DNA of 29,232 nucleotides, from assembly GCA_014084085.1 (NCBI GenBank), contig NPFB01000016.1, positions 156,492 through 185,723 on the forward strand, given 5' to 3'. Under the pieces are notes generated by a model. That model saw only the letters and a program-made list of their open reading frames with translations. It did not search any database and had not been told where the DNA came from. Shown in pieces: positions 1 through 7,811 of the stretch. The DNA comes from Hondaea fermentalgiana (lineage: Eukaryota > Sar > Bigyra > Thraustochytrida > Thraustochytriidae). The translations under genes were made by a program, and so were the position numbers. How positions within the stretch are numbered: position 1 is the stretch's first letter; each line of letters starts with the position of its first letter.

Positions 1-220
1 CGTGTGCGCGGCTTCGTGCAGCTTAGACTATGATTCACGCTGTGAATAGCATGGTGAAATGAAATGCGCGGGCTCGTGTAAAAGCGGCATTTAAGGTGAT
101 GGAATAATGTGCTGGGCCTTCGTCAAGGCGACACTATTCAGTAATGCGCTGGGCCTTCGTCAAGGACGGCATTACTCACTGACGGAATGATACGCGGGGC
201 CTCGTTAAGGCGGCATCATT
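1..220. repeat. Degenerate tandem repeat at the window edge
   Basis: Several imperfect copies of a GC-rich core followed by an AT-richer spacer run from the first base to about 220. The clearest pair is the exact 18-mer GCTGGGCCTTCGTCAAGG at 111-128 and 148-165, 37 bp apart. Related cores lie near 65-95 (GCGCGGGCTCGTGT) and 192-217 (GCGGGGCCTCGTTAAGGCGG). Copy spacing varies from about 37 to 46 bp. No reading frame is conserved across copies. The array is probably longer and cut by the window start. It may be minisatellite DNA; its function is unknown. Confidence 0.6.
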
Positions 221-564
221 GCAGTGAGAGCGATCTTTGATCGCGCGCGGATTGAGTGCGGTTCCCATTGCGGTTCGCACACTGAATGTGCACTTTGGAT
301 CTGCTTGTGCGTGGATGCTATAGCAGTTTTACCACCTGGTGTCAAGGTGATGGGTAGCTCATCGTGACGGGCATCGCCGAGTAACAAGACATGGTCTGAA
401 GCTTGCAGTAAGGATTGCATGCGAACAGCAATGTTGATCGGACCTTCAAGGTTGCCAAGGCAAGAATCAAAATAATTGCCGTCGCGCCGCGATCAAGCTT
501 TGTAAGTTTCCCTTTTGGCTCGTGCTTTGACTCGTTGAAAAAGACAGCCTTTTACCGTCCTCTT

Positions 565-782
565 TATGCTTCCAAAGCGGCTTTTAGAGCCGTCTCTCTT
601 TCATCATCATGCAGCCGGTTCAGGTGCGCGTGCTTAGTTTGGTCGTGTTGAATTGTCCTCCGCCGTAAAACACACTTGTCAGTCCCGGGTTCACATGTGT
701 GCTTTATATAGCGGAGAGCGATCGTCTTCTTCATGCTTCTTCGGTGGTTTCTAGAACCGTCTCTCATTCTTCATCGCCATGC
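565..782. repeat. Imperfect direct repeat pair (565-612 and 733-782)
   Basis: Two roughly 48-50 bp segments resemble each other. Both start with ATGCTTC, contain a CGG..G core and TAGA(G/A)CCGTCTCTC, and end with CATC(A/G)(T/C)CATGC. They interleave with the inverted repeat arms at 629-686 and 799-856, so the whole 565-856 stretch looks like a duplicated and partly inverted module. No protein is supported here. Confidence 0.5.
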
Positions 783-856
783 TGACTCTCCAGGACACGG
801 GACTGACAAGTGTGTTTTGCGGCGGAGAACGATTCAATACGACCAAACTAAACACG
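629..856. repeat. 58-bp inverted repeat with ~112-bp spacer (MITE-like or hairpin)
   Basis: The segment 629-686 matches the reverse complement of 799-856 at 53 of 58 positions by eye. The longest uninterrupted stretch is AAAACACACTTGTCAGTCCC at the inner edge. The spacer is 687-798. Transcribed, this would form a long imperfect hairpin. The geometry (terminal inverted repeats, about 230 bp in total, no coding capacity) also fits a miniature inverted-repeat element, but I see no clear target-site duplication outside the arms. The spacer contains TTTATATA at about 704, which could be a TATA-like element or chance. Confidence 0.65.
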
Positions 857-861
857 AACAT

Positions 862-888
862 CTGCTGCTGCTGCTGCTGCTGCTGCTG
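862..888. repeat. (CTG)9 microsatellite
   Basis: Nine uninterrupted CTG triplets directly follow the right arm of the inverted repeat. Read on the minus strand they would give a polyglutamine tract in a short frame, but nothing else supports a gene there. Confidence 0.9.
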
Positions 889-1639
889 GTTATCGATCCA
901 GCCAAATGATCGTTGCAGTGCAAGCGTCGCTAGCACTACCAACAACCATGGCTAGCGCGCGCATCACGGGCACAGCGCAGCTGCAGCGTCCCTCCCCACT
1001 CTCTCCCATCTTACCCATTCATCCAGAACTTTTCGAGCAACCGCTAGTGGCCGTGGCAGTAGCCGGCCTAGATCGCTCGACCGTATGCATGGCGACTTCC
1101 GTCCATCCATCCATCCTTGCAAGCAAGCATGCATGCATGCATGCATTTCTCCCCCCGCCAAGGCTCCCTCCCTCCCTCGCTCCCTTCCATTCGTCGCGCT
1201 CGCTGGAGAACAGTAAGCTGGCCTCTGCCGAAGCCCACACCGCTCTCGTTCTCCTCGTGGGCCCCATCTGCCGCCTCGGTCTGCCTCGTGAACACGTCAT
1301 TATGGCGGAAGCCTAAAGGAGACAGAAAACCAGTGTCCCCTGGCTCTTTGGCCGAAAGAACTCGTAAAGGCCTCGGCACCCATCCCATCCCATCCCATCC
1401 CATCCCATCCCGCAAACCGACTTCCGCTCGGCCCGCGACGGCGACGGCGACATCGGCGGCGACATCGGCGGCGACATCGACGGCGACATCGACGGTGGGC
1501 GGGGCGGGCGAGGGGAGCGGGGGAGTCTATCAAATCCGAGCCGGGTCCTCTCCGGCGAGCCGCCAAGACCGTGCGCGAGAGTCGGCCGGGTCGCTGAGCG
1601 GGAGACGGAGGCGGAGGAGGCGGAGGAGGAGAGGAGAGG
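889..1639. other. Non-coding upstream region of the BAR gene, rich in simple repeats
   Basis: This stretch holds simple repeats: ATGC alternation at about 1128-1147, six CATCC copies at 1381-1410, and about four GGCGACATC-containing 12-mers at 1446-1495. A purine-rich run of GGAGGCGGAGG type at about 1600-1639 leads into the ATG. Several long frames cross it on both strands, but they are repeat-driven and overlap one another, and I support none as a gene. It probably contains the promoter and 5' UTR of the gene starting at 1640. Confidence 0.6.
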
Positions 1640-3322
1640 ATGCGGCGGCGCGCAGGGTCGAGCCCGACGAGCCCCGGCTGGATCCGGGGCGCCACGTCGG
1701 GCCTGAAGCAGGCGCTGGCGCACGTGGTGTCCAAGAAGGACGAGAAGCAGCAGGCCGAGGCCGAGAGCCTTGGCATGTACACGCCCGGGTTCTGCGAGAA
1801 GAGGGCCAAGGTGGCCGTGCACCTCGGGGAGCTGCGGAAATGCGAAAAGGTGCTCACCTCATGGGTCGCGACCATCGAGAGCATGCGCCGCACCGCCGGC
1901 CTCATGTGCGCAGAAAACATGGGCGACGACATCCAAGGCCTCGGCGGCAACCTCGACGAGAAAGTCTCCTCACAACGCGTGCTCGAGGTCTTCCAGAAGG
2001 CCGTTCGCCTCGTCAAGGAAAAGATTGATCTCATCTATAAGCTGCTGCGCGACGTCGCAGAGCTCGACAAGCGTCTGCTCCACCGCGAGAAACTGAAAAA
2101 CAAGGTGGAGCATAGCGCGCATAAGCTCGCCAACAAGGGAAAGTCCTTCTCCACTGATGACGTACCCTTCACGCGCGATCTTGACCTCGCCAAGGAGAAC
2201 TTTGAATCGCATAGCAAGGTCGTCAGCGACATCCTTGACTTTATTAGTGTTGAGAGTCGCCGGGGATTTGCGTACCGGGAGAACGTCTTTGTTCGCCAGT
2301 ATTGCGAAGCGACCTTCAAGAACATGGGATCTGGAAATGTGGACTTGTCTGAATCGATGCAGCGCATGGAGGATTATATCGAGGACTTTTGGACGCGTCA
2401 GGCGAACTTTAAGAACGAGCGCCAGCGCGAGCGTCAGCTCGACAAGGCCTACAGCACAACATTTACCGGCTCGCGCTCTCGACCTCAACCCTTTACAGAT
2501 AATGCAGCTGCAGTGAGTATGCGAGCGCTTCCCTCCTCCTATGAGAGAGAAGGAGCGAAAGCAAGTACGCGAGCAATGTATTCGACAGATAATGCCCCCG
2601 CTGTGAGCTTCTCCACCTTTTCACGCATTTCTGAAGAAACCCTTCCTTCCGCTGCTTCCACTGCTGCTTTTACTACTGCTTCCACTGCTGATGAAGATGC
2701 TGAGTCCTTGCCATCGGCATATCCCTTGCGTTCGGAGCAGTATACCGAGCCTAGCGCCCATGACATGTCTCCCTACCACCAAGCGCCGAACAGCACGAGA
2801 GCAGCACATGCGTCTTCCGCGTCGTCGTCCTCTGCCTCTTCGTCATGCAGTGGAGATTCGCAGCCCGAGGAACCTGGGCTGTGCACTCCCACGTTTGAGA
2901 GCGAGCAAGATGATGGAGCCGCACCTAAATTGCAGACTGATCATTCATCTCGTCAACTCGCACACGCGTCCAGCACAGCAGCAAAGCAACCTTTGGCCCA
3001 GACCGACGTGCCAAATGCGTCGAGCACTGGCAGCAATGCGCATGATGCCCGCAGGTTCGTCCCCGACGGCGATGATGATCCTCTGCCTCTTCGGCCCAAA
3101 GCCGGCAGAAAGATTCCGGCATGGGACACCAACAAGAGCTCGCGCAAATGGATGGGGGGCGTCACGATGAATCTGGGGTTCCCCATAAATGAAAAGGATG
3201 GCTGGCGCGAATATGTCAGCCGCGATTCTGGCGAGTCCTTCTGGGTGCGTCTTGAGGACGGCCACTTTCAAGAAAAGGATCCGTGGAAAGAAGGTGTTGT
3301 GGAAGATGCTGCTTCTAGCTAG
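1640..3322 (+). CDS. BAR-domain-like protein with C-terminal WW-like module
   Basis: A single-exon gene of 560 codons. Residues about 45-240 form a long charged alpha-helical region with regularly spaced Leu, Lys and Glu. It resembles a BAR domain (LLRDVAELDKRL, REKLKNKVEHSAHKL, then FTRDLDLAKENFESHSKVV and a late VFVRQYCEATF helix). BAR dimers sense or bend membranes during endocytosis and trafficking, so a cytoplasmic membrane-remodelling role is inferred. Residues about 260-480 are Ser/Ala-rich, disordered and low complexity. The last 75 residues are again ordered, with W..Y spacing and a closing KDPW (GWREYVSRDSGESFWVRL) that recalls a WW-like fold; this is weaker. The start at 1640 follows a purine-rich leader and is the first ATG of the ordered protein. 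The BAR call rests on pattern only; another coiled-coil protein is possible. Confidence 0.65.
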   Translation: MRRRAGSSPTSPGWIRGATSGLKQALAHVVSKKDEKQQAEAESLGMYTPGFCEKRAKVAVHLGELRKCEKVLTSWVATIESMRRTAGLMCAENMGDDIQGLGGNLDEKVSSQRVLEVFQKAVRLVKEKIDLIYKLLRDVAELDKRLLHREKLKNKVEHSAHKLANKGKSFSTDDVPFTRDLDLAKENFESHSKVVSDILDFISVESRRGFAYRENVFVRQYCEATFKNMGSGNVDLSESMQRMEDYIEDFWTRQANFKNERQRERQLDKAYSTTFTGSRSRPQPFTDNAAAVSMRALPSSYEREGAKASTRAMYSTDNAPAVSFSTFSRISEETLPSAASTAAFTTASTADEDAESLPSAYPLRSEQYTEPSAHDMSPYHQAPNSTRAAHASSASSSSASSSCSGDSQPEEPGLCTPTFESEQDDGAAPKLQTDHSSRQLAHASSTAAKQPLAQTDVPNASSTGSNAHDARRFVPDGDDDPLPLRPKAGRKIPAWDTNKSSRKWMGGVTMNLGFPINEKDGWREYVSRDSGESFWVRLEDGHFQEKDPWKEGVVEDAASS

Positions 3323-3558
3323 ACGCGACCTTTTCCCGCTTGTGACGGAAACGAAGTGACTGAGAGAAAAAAAAAAAACTTTTAAATACCAAAAAAACAT
3401 TTCATGGTGTTTGTTTGTGTTTTCATAAAAAAGTTGAGTGCAAGTGGTACCTCCTTCCGCATCTCTTTTCCTTTGGCGTGTTTGAATGTTAAACGCAAGG
3501 CCATTCTTGCTCATCTGGCGTGAGAGTGGAATTCGTTTCAAAGCAAACATACTCCTCC

Positions 3559-5565
3559 TTACTGCCTCGTGATGAGCTGCAATTTGAGCTGTTCGCGCCG
3601 GGAAATGCTCGCCATGAGGGTTTCCACCTGAACGAAATCATCGTGCATTGCACGCAAGGTGTACAGCATCGAAAGCGCGCTTCGGCGAGTCATCGCATCA
3701 GGGCCCGTAAGGTCGTCCTCGTCAGCATACAAGTCTGTCGTTGGCCAGTTTACAAGGAGGTCCGACTTGTTGAAACGATGCAAAAGTGAACCTTGGGCTT
3801 CTCGCTTTCGCGTCCAGTATTTGAGAAAGCTCGCAACCACCTTGTCTGTACAGCAACGAGGAGAGAGCTTTCGTGCGCAGTTGAAAGGGTAAAGGGCTCC
3901 CACGCGCTCGTGTATCCCGTAATCCGATGCATTCGGGTCTCCTACGCACATTTTAAATTTCATCTGCAATCGCTTGGCGCACACGGAAATGCCATCATCC
4001 TTGGCGGCTTGCGCCAATTGATCTTGCTTCTCAGCATCGTCATCGTCGTCGCCATCAGAAGAAGCAGAAGAAGGCGAGGCTTTTCCCTCATTGCCAGCTT
4101 GCGGCGTCTCTATAGCGCCGCGAAGCGTTTCAAGTTCACGTTCGAGCAATTGCTTTCCATCGAGCTCTGCTTGAGTCCACGCAAACATATTAGTCATATA
4201 CTCTTCCTGTTCGGCGATCTCTACCATGGCCTCGAACTCATCGCACGTAAGGCCGGCATCAAGATCATCCACAAACGCCTCGTCCTCGCTGTCGGCATCG
4301 TACTCGAGTCCAAGGTGGGCCGCACGCTGCATAAGACGTCGTTTCTCGGCTGGATCTTGGTCATTGTCATCATCGCTCAAGGAAGTGTCTCTTCCCTTCA
4401 AAGAACCCGCTTCATTCGAGGGCCTGCGTTGTGATTTGCTCGAGTCATTCGTTGATGCTCCGTTTTGTTTTGCCGGCGCTGCTTTCGGTGGTGCCAGCGA
4501 TGGCCCGCCGCGGCCATTGGCTTTCAGTGCTGCCTCGGTATCAAGATCGAGACGATGGAGGATTCGTTTCAGATCCGGCTTCACATTGCTGGAAGGAAGC
4601 ACTACGCTGAGTGGCTCTTCGGCGTCGACGTAGTCGACCGCGATCGTTGCATGGCGCGTTGGACGATGTGCGGCCCCAGAGAGTAGAGGGGCTTTTGCAG
4701 ATTTGGCGGCCACTTGCGAAGGGGCAGACTGCCGAGTACGCTTGGAGCGTGTTGACTTTGATGTTGCACGCCGCTCTTGCTTTTGACGCTGCCTGCTCTG
4801 GCTCTTTGCACGACGACGCCTCCGAGCTTGGGCAGACCCTGACGAGCCTGACGCAAGTTCTTCTTCATCCTCATTATCGTCATCGTCGTCGTTCTGATTA
4901 TCGTTGTCATCTTCACTCTCATTGTCCTCGCTTTCGGCTTCTTTGTCGTCCTCTTCGCTTCCGGAGGCTTCTTGCGGGGTCCAAGTCTCGTCTTCAGGGC
5001 TGTCGTCGTTGGCATCACCGGTCTTGTTTTCGGCCTGAAGTAAAGTCTCGCTGCTAGTTGCGTCGCTGTTGGAACGACGACTTCCGCTTTTCTGGTCTCT
5101 TGCTCCTCGCGATCTCTTTGCACGAGAGGGGGGACGCTGTTCAAGGGCGGTGCTTGCTTCGTCACCGCTTCGAGATCTTGTTCGTTTGCGTGAATCGTTT
5201 CGCTCACGCGTCGACGCAGCGCTGGTCTTTGTCCGTCTCCTTGTGCCAACGAGCGAATTCACATTGGAACTTTTCCTCGACTGGTCACCATCGTCATCGT
5301 CGCTGTCAGAATTCGAAAGCTCGCGTTCACGTTCACTCTCAGATCTTCGTCTCAACGGCGCCGTTGGTTTTCCGCTCGTCCTGGCGCTCGCCCTCGTCGT
5401 CCTCGAAGCACTCGCCGTCGCGCTTCTGTTCCTCGCTCTGTTTCTGCCACTGTTGGCGCTACTTCTGCTGCTGCTGCTACTGCTGCTGCTGCTGCTGCTG
5501 CTAGCCGCGTCTTTCGCTGAGGCCAACCTCGTGGACCTCGTCGTTCGCGACGTCGTCGGCGCCAT
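3559..5565 (-). CDS. Enhancer of polycomb-like protein (EPL1/EPC family), probable histone acetyltransferase complex subunit
   Basis: Single exon, 668 codons from the preferred ATG at 5565 (MAPTTSRTTR). In-frame ATGs at 5634 and 5781 would add 23 or 72 residues. The N-terminal ~300 residues are disordered, with a Ser run, basic patches and long Asp/Glu runs, as in nuclear chromatin factors. Three conserved-looking blocks follow: a DYVDAEEPL segment; EYDADSEDEAFVDDLD with a following CDEFEAMVEIAEQEE (about 421-451), which fits the EPC/BRPF/JADE signature YDxDxEDxxW..FExxxDxxE; and YWTRKREAQGSLLHRF (about 583-598) with a final LRAMHDDF....ISRREQLKLQL (637-668), matching the YWxxKR..G.PLL and RREKLK blocks of that family. 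No PHD finger is visible, which favours EPL1 over BRPF/JADE. EPL1 scaffolds the NuA4/Piccolo acetyltransferase in other eukaryotes; the same role here is inference. It is divergent from the DHHC gene. Confidence 0.65.
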   Translation of the reverse strand: MAPTTSRTTRSTRLASAKDAASSSSSSSSSSSSRSSANSGRNRARNRSATASASRTTRASARTSGKPTAPLRRRSESERERELSNSDSDDDDGDQSRKSSNVNSLVGTRRRTKTSAASTRERNDSRKRTRSRSGDEASTALEQRPPSRAKRSRGARDQKSGSRRSNSDATSSETLLQAENKTGDANDDSPEDETWTPQEASGSEEDDKEAESEDNESEDDNDNQNDDDDDNEDEEELASGSSGSAQARRRRRAKSQSRQRQKQERRATSKSTRSKRTRQSAPSQVAAKSAKAPLLSGAAHRPTRHATIAVDYVDAEEPLSVVLPSSNVKPDLKRILHRLDLDTEAALKANGRGGPSLAPPKAAPAKQNGASTNDSSKSQRRPSNEAGSLKGRDTSLSDDDNDQDPAEKRRLMQRAAHLGLEYDADSEDEAFVDDLDAGLTCDEFEAMVEIAEQEEYMTNMFAWTQAELDGKQLLERELETLRGAIETPQAGNEGKASPSSASSDGDDDDDAEKQDQLAQAAKDDGISVCAKRLQMKFKMCVGDPNASDYGIHERVGALYPFNCARKLSPRCCTDKVVASFLKYWTRKREAQGSLLHRFNKSDLLVNWPTTDLYADEDDLTGPDAMTRRSALSMLYTLRAMHDDFVQVETLMASISRREQLKLQLITRQ

Positions 5566-6136
5566 GTTCTGCCTTCCGAGCAGGTCTTCGAGCTGTCGCG
5601 ATACGAAGGAGAACGCGCGGCCGAAGCTGCTCATCGCCGCGCGGGGGCTCCCCGGGCTCCCTCCCCTCGGCGTCGCTCTCGCCGCCGCAGCCGCGCGCAA
5701 GGCGGGCTCGCGATCGGGATATGGTCGAAGGAGAAAGCAGCAACGAGCGAGTAGGCCTATACCAGCAGCCGTATAATACAATACATGCCGTGCACACTAT
5801 ACCCGTCGTTCGTTCGACCACTGACAGACAGGCGAACAGAGCTCGAACCGCCGCCGCCGCCGGCAGCTGGCCGAGGGACGGCACTCGCTCCGCGCCGCTC
5901 CGCCCCGCGCCGCAGGCCTGCGCGGCCAACGCCCGCGTTGCTCTCTTTGTCGTCGTCGGCGGCGTCGTCGTCGTCGCGCGCGGCTGCCGGGCTCCACCTG
6001 GCGCAGGAGCGAGGAGCTGCTCTGCTGCAGGACGTACGAGGCCGCGAAGCCAGAGCGAGAGCAGCAGGGCCGCGGCAGCGCCGCGAGAAGGAGGAGGAGG
6101 AGGAGGAAACCTTGGCGCTCGAAAAGGGCGAGGACG
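5566..6136. promoter_or_regulatory. Shared divergent intergenic region, EPL1-like / DHHC genes
   Basis: About 570 bp separate the two divergent start codons, so promoters for both genes should lie here. It has an AT-richer patch at about 5769-5785 (GTATAATACAATACATG) inside otherwise very GC-rich DNA. The right third is a purine-rich leader (GAAGGAGGAGGAGGAGGAGG near 6090-6110) before the DHHC start. Longer frames crossing it are Ala/Arg-rich shadows and are not called. Confidence 0.45.
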
Positions 6137-7438
6137 ATGATTGGCATCATCACGGGCACCGTGCTGTACTTTGGTGTCATCATTGTTCTGATCCTCGTCT
6201 GCTTCGTGGGCGATGCGGAAGATGCCACAGCGCTCGGGAGGTTCACCTGGGCGTGCACGGTGTGGCTGCCGAATAAAATCAAGAATGCAGTGAGCATTGT
6301 ACCGGGCGGCGGGCGTCTGCTGGGATGCTGGAGTCATACGGTTGACTACGTTTGCAACAAACCGAACCCGCTGCTGCAGGCACTTTACCTTTTTCTCGTC
6401 ATTGGCGGCTTCATTGTGTTCAACTTTGAGGCCATGCCACGCATCCCGAATCGGTACCTGGGCGAGATTCATCTTTATACAAGCCACGTTGCTGTCTTGT
6501 TCACGCTCTTTACCTTTGTGCGCGCTAGTTTCTCCAACCCGGGGCGCATCACGCCAAAAACACATGCCCAATTCAATCACTGGCCCTATGACGGGTTCCT
6601 CTACGTCAAAAATGCAGAATGCTCGACGTGTGAACTCCCGAAGCCGGCTCGCTCCAAACATTGCAGCATTTGCAACATGTGCGTGAGTAAATTCGACCAC
6701 CACTGTCCTTGGATCAACGTGTGCGTAGGGGAGGCCAACTATGGCAAGTTCATGACTTTTCTTCTCAGCACATGCTTTTTGCTGTTCTACGCAACGTATG
6801 GCATTATGGCAGTCCTCGCCGACATTGTTGCGCAGCATCGCCTGTGGTCGCGTACCTATGTAAGTCGCGACTCGAACGAGCGATTGCCCCCTAGCTGGTC
6901 CATGGTGGCCACCTTTATGTTCTTGCGATACACGTTTCTCGTCATGCTCCTCGTTCTTTCGGCAGTGATGGGAGTCGTTGTTTTCGGCTTTTTCATGTAT
7001 CATGTGTGGCTCATTTTCCGAGGCGTTACGACAAACGAGTCGGCAAAGTGGGGTGGTATTCACGCGTATTATTCGGATCGTGATCGCGATTTTAGAAATC
7101 ACCCCGAAGAGTTCCCCGAGCTCAAGGAACCGGCTGACCCGAAAGCAGAAGCCGAAAAAGTCAATCCGGACATTGCCCCGGCGTTGCAGAATCGGCGCGT
7201 CCGCGACTTTCCTCTCGTTTGTCCTCGCAACATTTATAACCGTGGCTTCCTGTCAAACGTTGGCGAGGTTCTCTTTCCACCTTATCGCCGTGTCCCTGCC
7301 TCAACGCAGGGCCCTGTGGATGTCAGGAGTTCTTCTAAATCTTTGGCCAAAGATAAGAACGCCCCGCAAGCCGCCTCGAGCTCAAAGGTGGAGAAGCAAG
7401 CAAGCAAATCTCGCCGCGGCAAGCAAAAGACCTCATAA
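6137..7438 (+). CDS. DHHC-type protein S-palmitoyltransferase (ZDHHC4/Swf1-like)
   Basis: Single exon, 433 codons. The enzyme transfers palmitate from palmitoyl-CoA to cysteines of client proteins at ER/Golgi membranes. The Cys-rich domain spans about 158-205. It contains CSTCELPKPARSKHC and CNMC, and the catalytic D187-H188-H189-C190 followed by PWINVCVG. An NPG sits just before the domain, with an F..YD pair further on, as in the ZDHHC4/Swf1 subgroup; the first TM helix at the very N-terminus also fits. Hydrophobic segments lie at about 3-24, 80-100, 110-130, 208-235 and 262-290. This gives more than the minimum four, with the active site on the cytosolic side between the second and third pairs. 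The C-terminus is Lys/Ser-rich and cytosolic. The subgroup is inference; the enzyme class is firm. Confidence 0.93.
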   Translation: MIGIITGTVLYFGVIIVLILVCFVGDAEDATALGRFTWACTVWLPNKIKNAVSIVPGGGRLLGCWSHTVDYVCNKPNPLLQALYLFLVIGGFIVFNFEAMPRIPNRYLGEIHLYTSHVAVLFTLFTFVRASFSNPGRITPKTHAQFNHWPYDGFLYVKNAECSTCELPKPARSKHCSICNMCVSKFDHHCPWINVCVGEANYGKFMTFLLSTCFLLFYATYGIMAVLADIVAQHRLWSRTYVSRDSNERLPPSWSMVATFMFLRYTFLVMLLVLSAVMGVVVFGFFMYHVWLIFRGVTTNESAKWGGIHAYYSDRDRDFRNHPEEFPELKEPADPKAEAEKVNPDIAPALQNRRVRDFPLVCPRNIYNRGFLSNVGEVLFPPYRRVPASTQGPVDVRSSSKSLAKDKNAPQAASSSKVEKQASKSRRGKQKTS

Positions 7439-7811
7439 AGTTTTTGTTTCCTTTTCCTGAACGTAGTTTTGAAATGTTGCAAGGATAGTTTTGTGGCCTC
7501 GCAAGCGTAACTCTAGAAATCATCATCTTGCATAGAAATATCTTTCTCTCTCTCTCTCTCTCTCTCTCTCGTTCTCTTTTCCCTCTGTTTCTGTGCCTTC
7601 GACATTCTGGTCAATCTTGACCCTTTGATGAATGAGCGCGGAGTACACACCTCCCTTTTTCATTTTCACCGTAGGAGGCACCAGAACTTTGTTTGAACTC
7701 ATTGTCAGAACCGGCGAATCGCCTTGAAAGGTCGATGCAGGAGACCCATACGCTGCGCTTGCTAAGCCAGACGTCACGTGCCAAGCCGGAGCGCACGGCG
7801 AAGCCGTAACC
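7439..7811. other. Intergenic region with (TC)13 tract
   Basis: The 373 bp between the DHHC stop and the LRR start holds the 3' end of one transcript and the promoter of the next. A pure TC run lies at 7545-7570. No gene is supported. Confidence 0.6.

Noticed and set aside
1117..2034. Long overlapping frames on both strands before and within the BAR gene
   Set aside because: They are driven by the CATCC, GACATC and GGAGGC repeats and overlap a convincing coding frame; compositions are Arg/Pro-rich with no motif.
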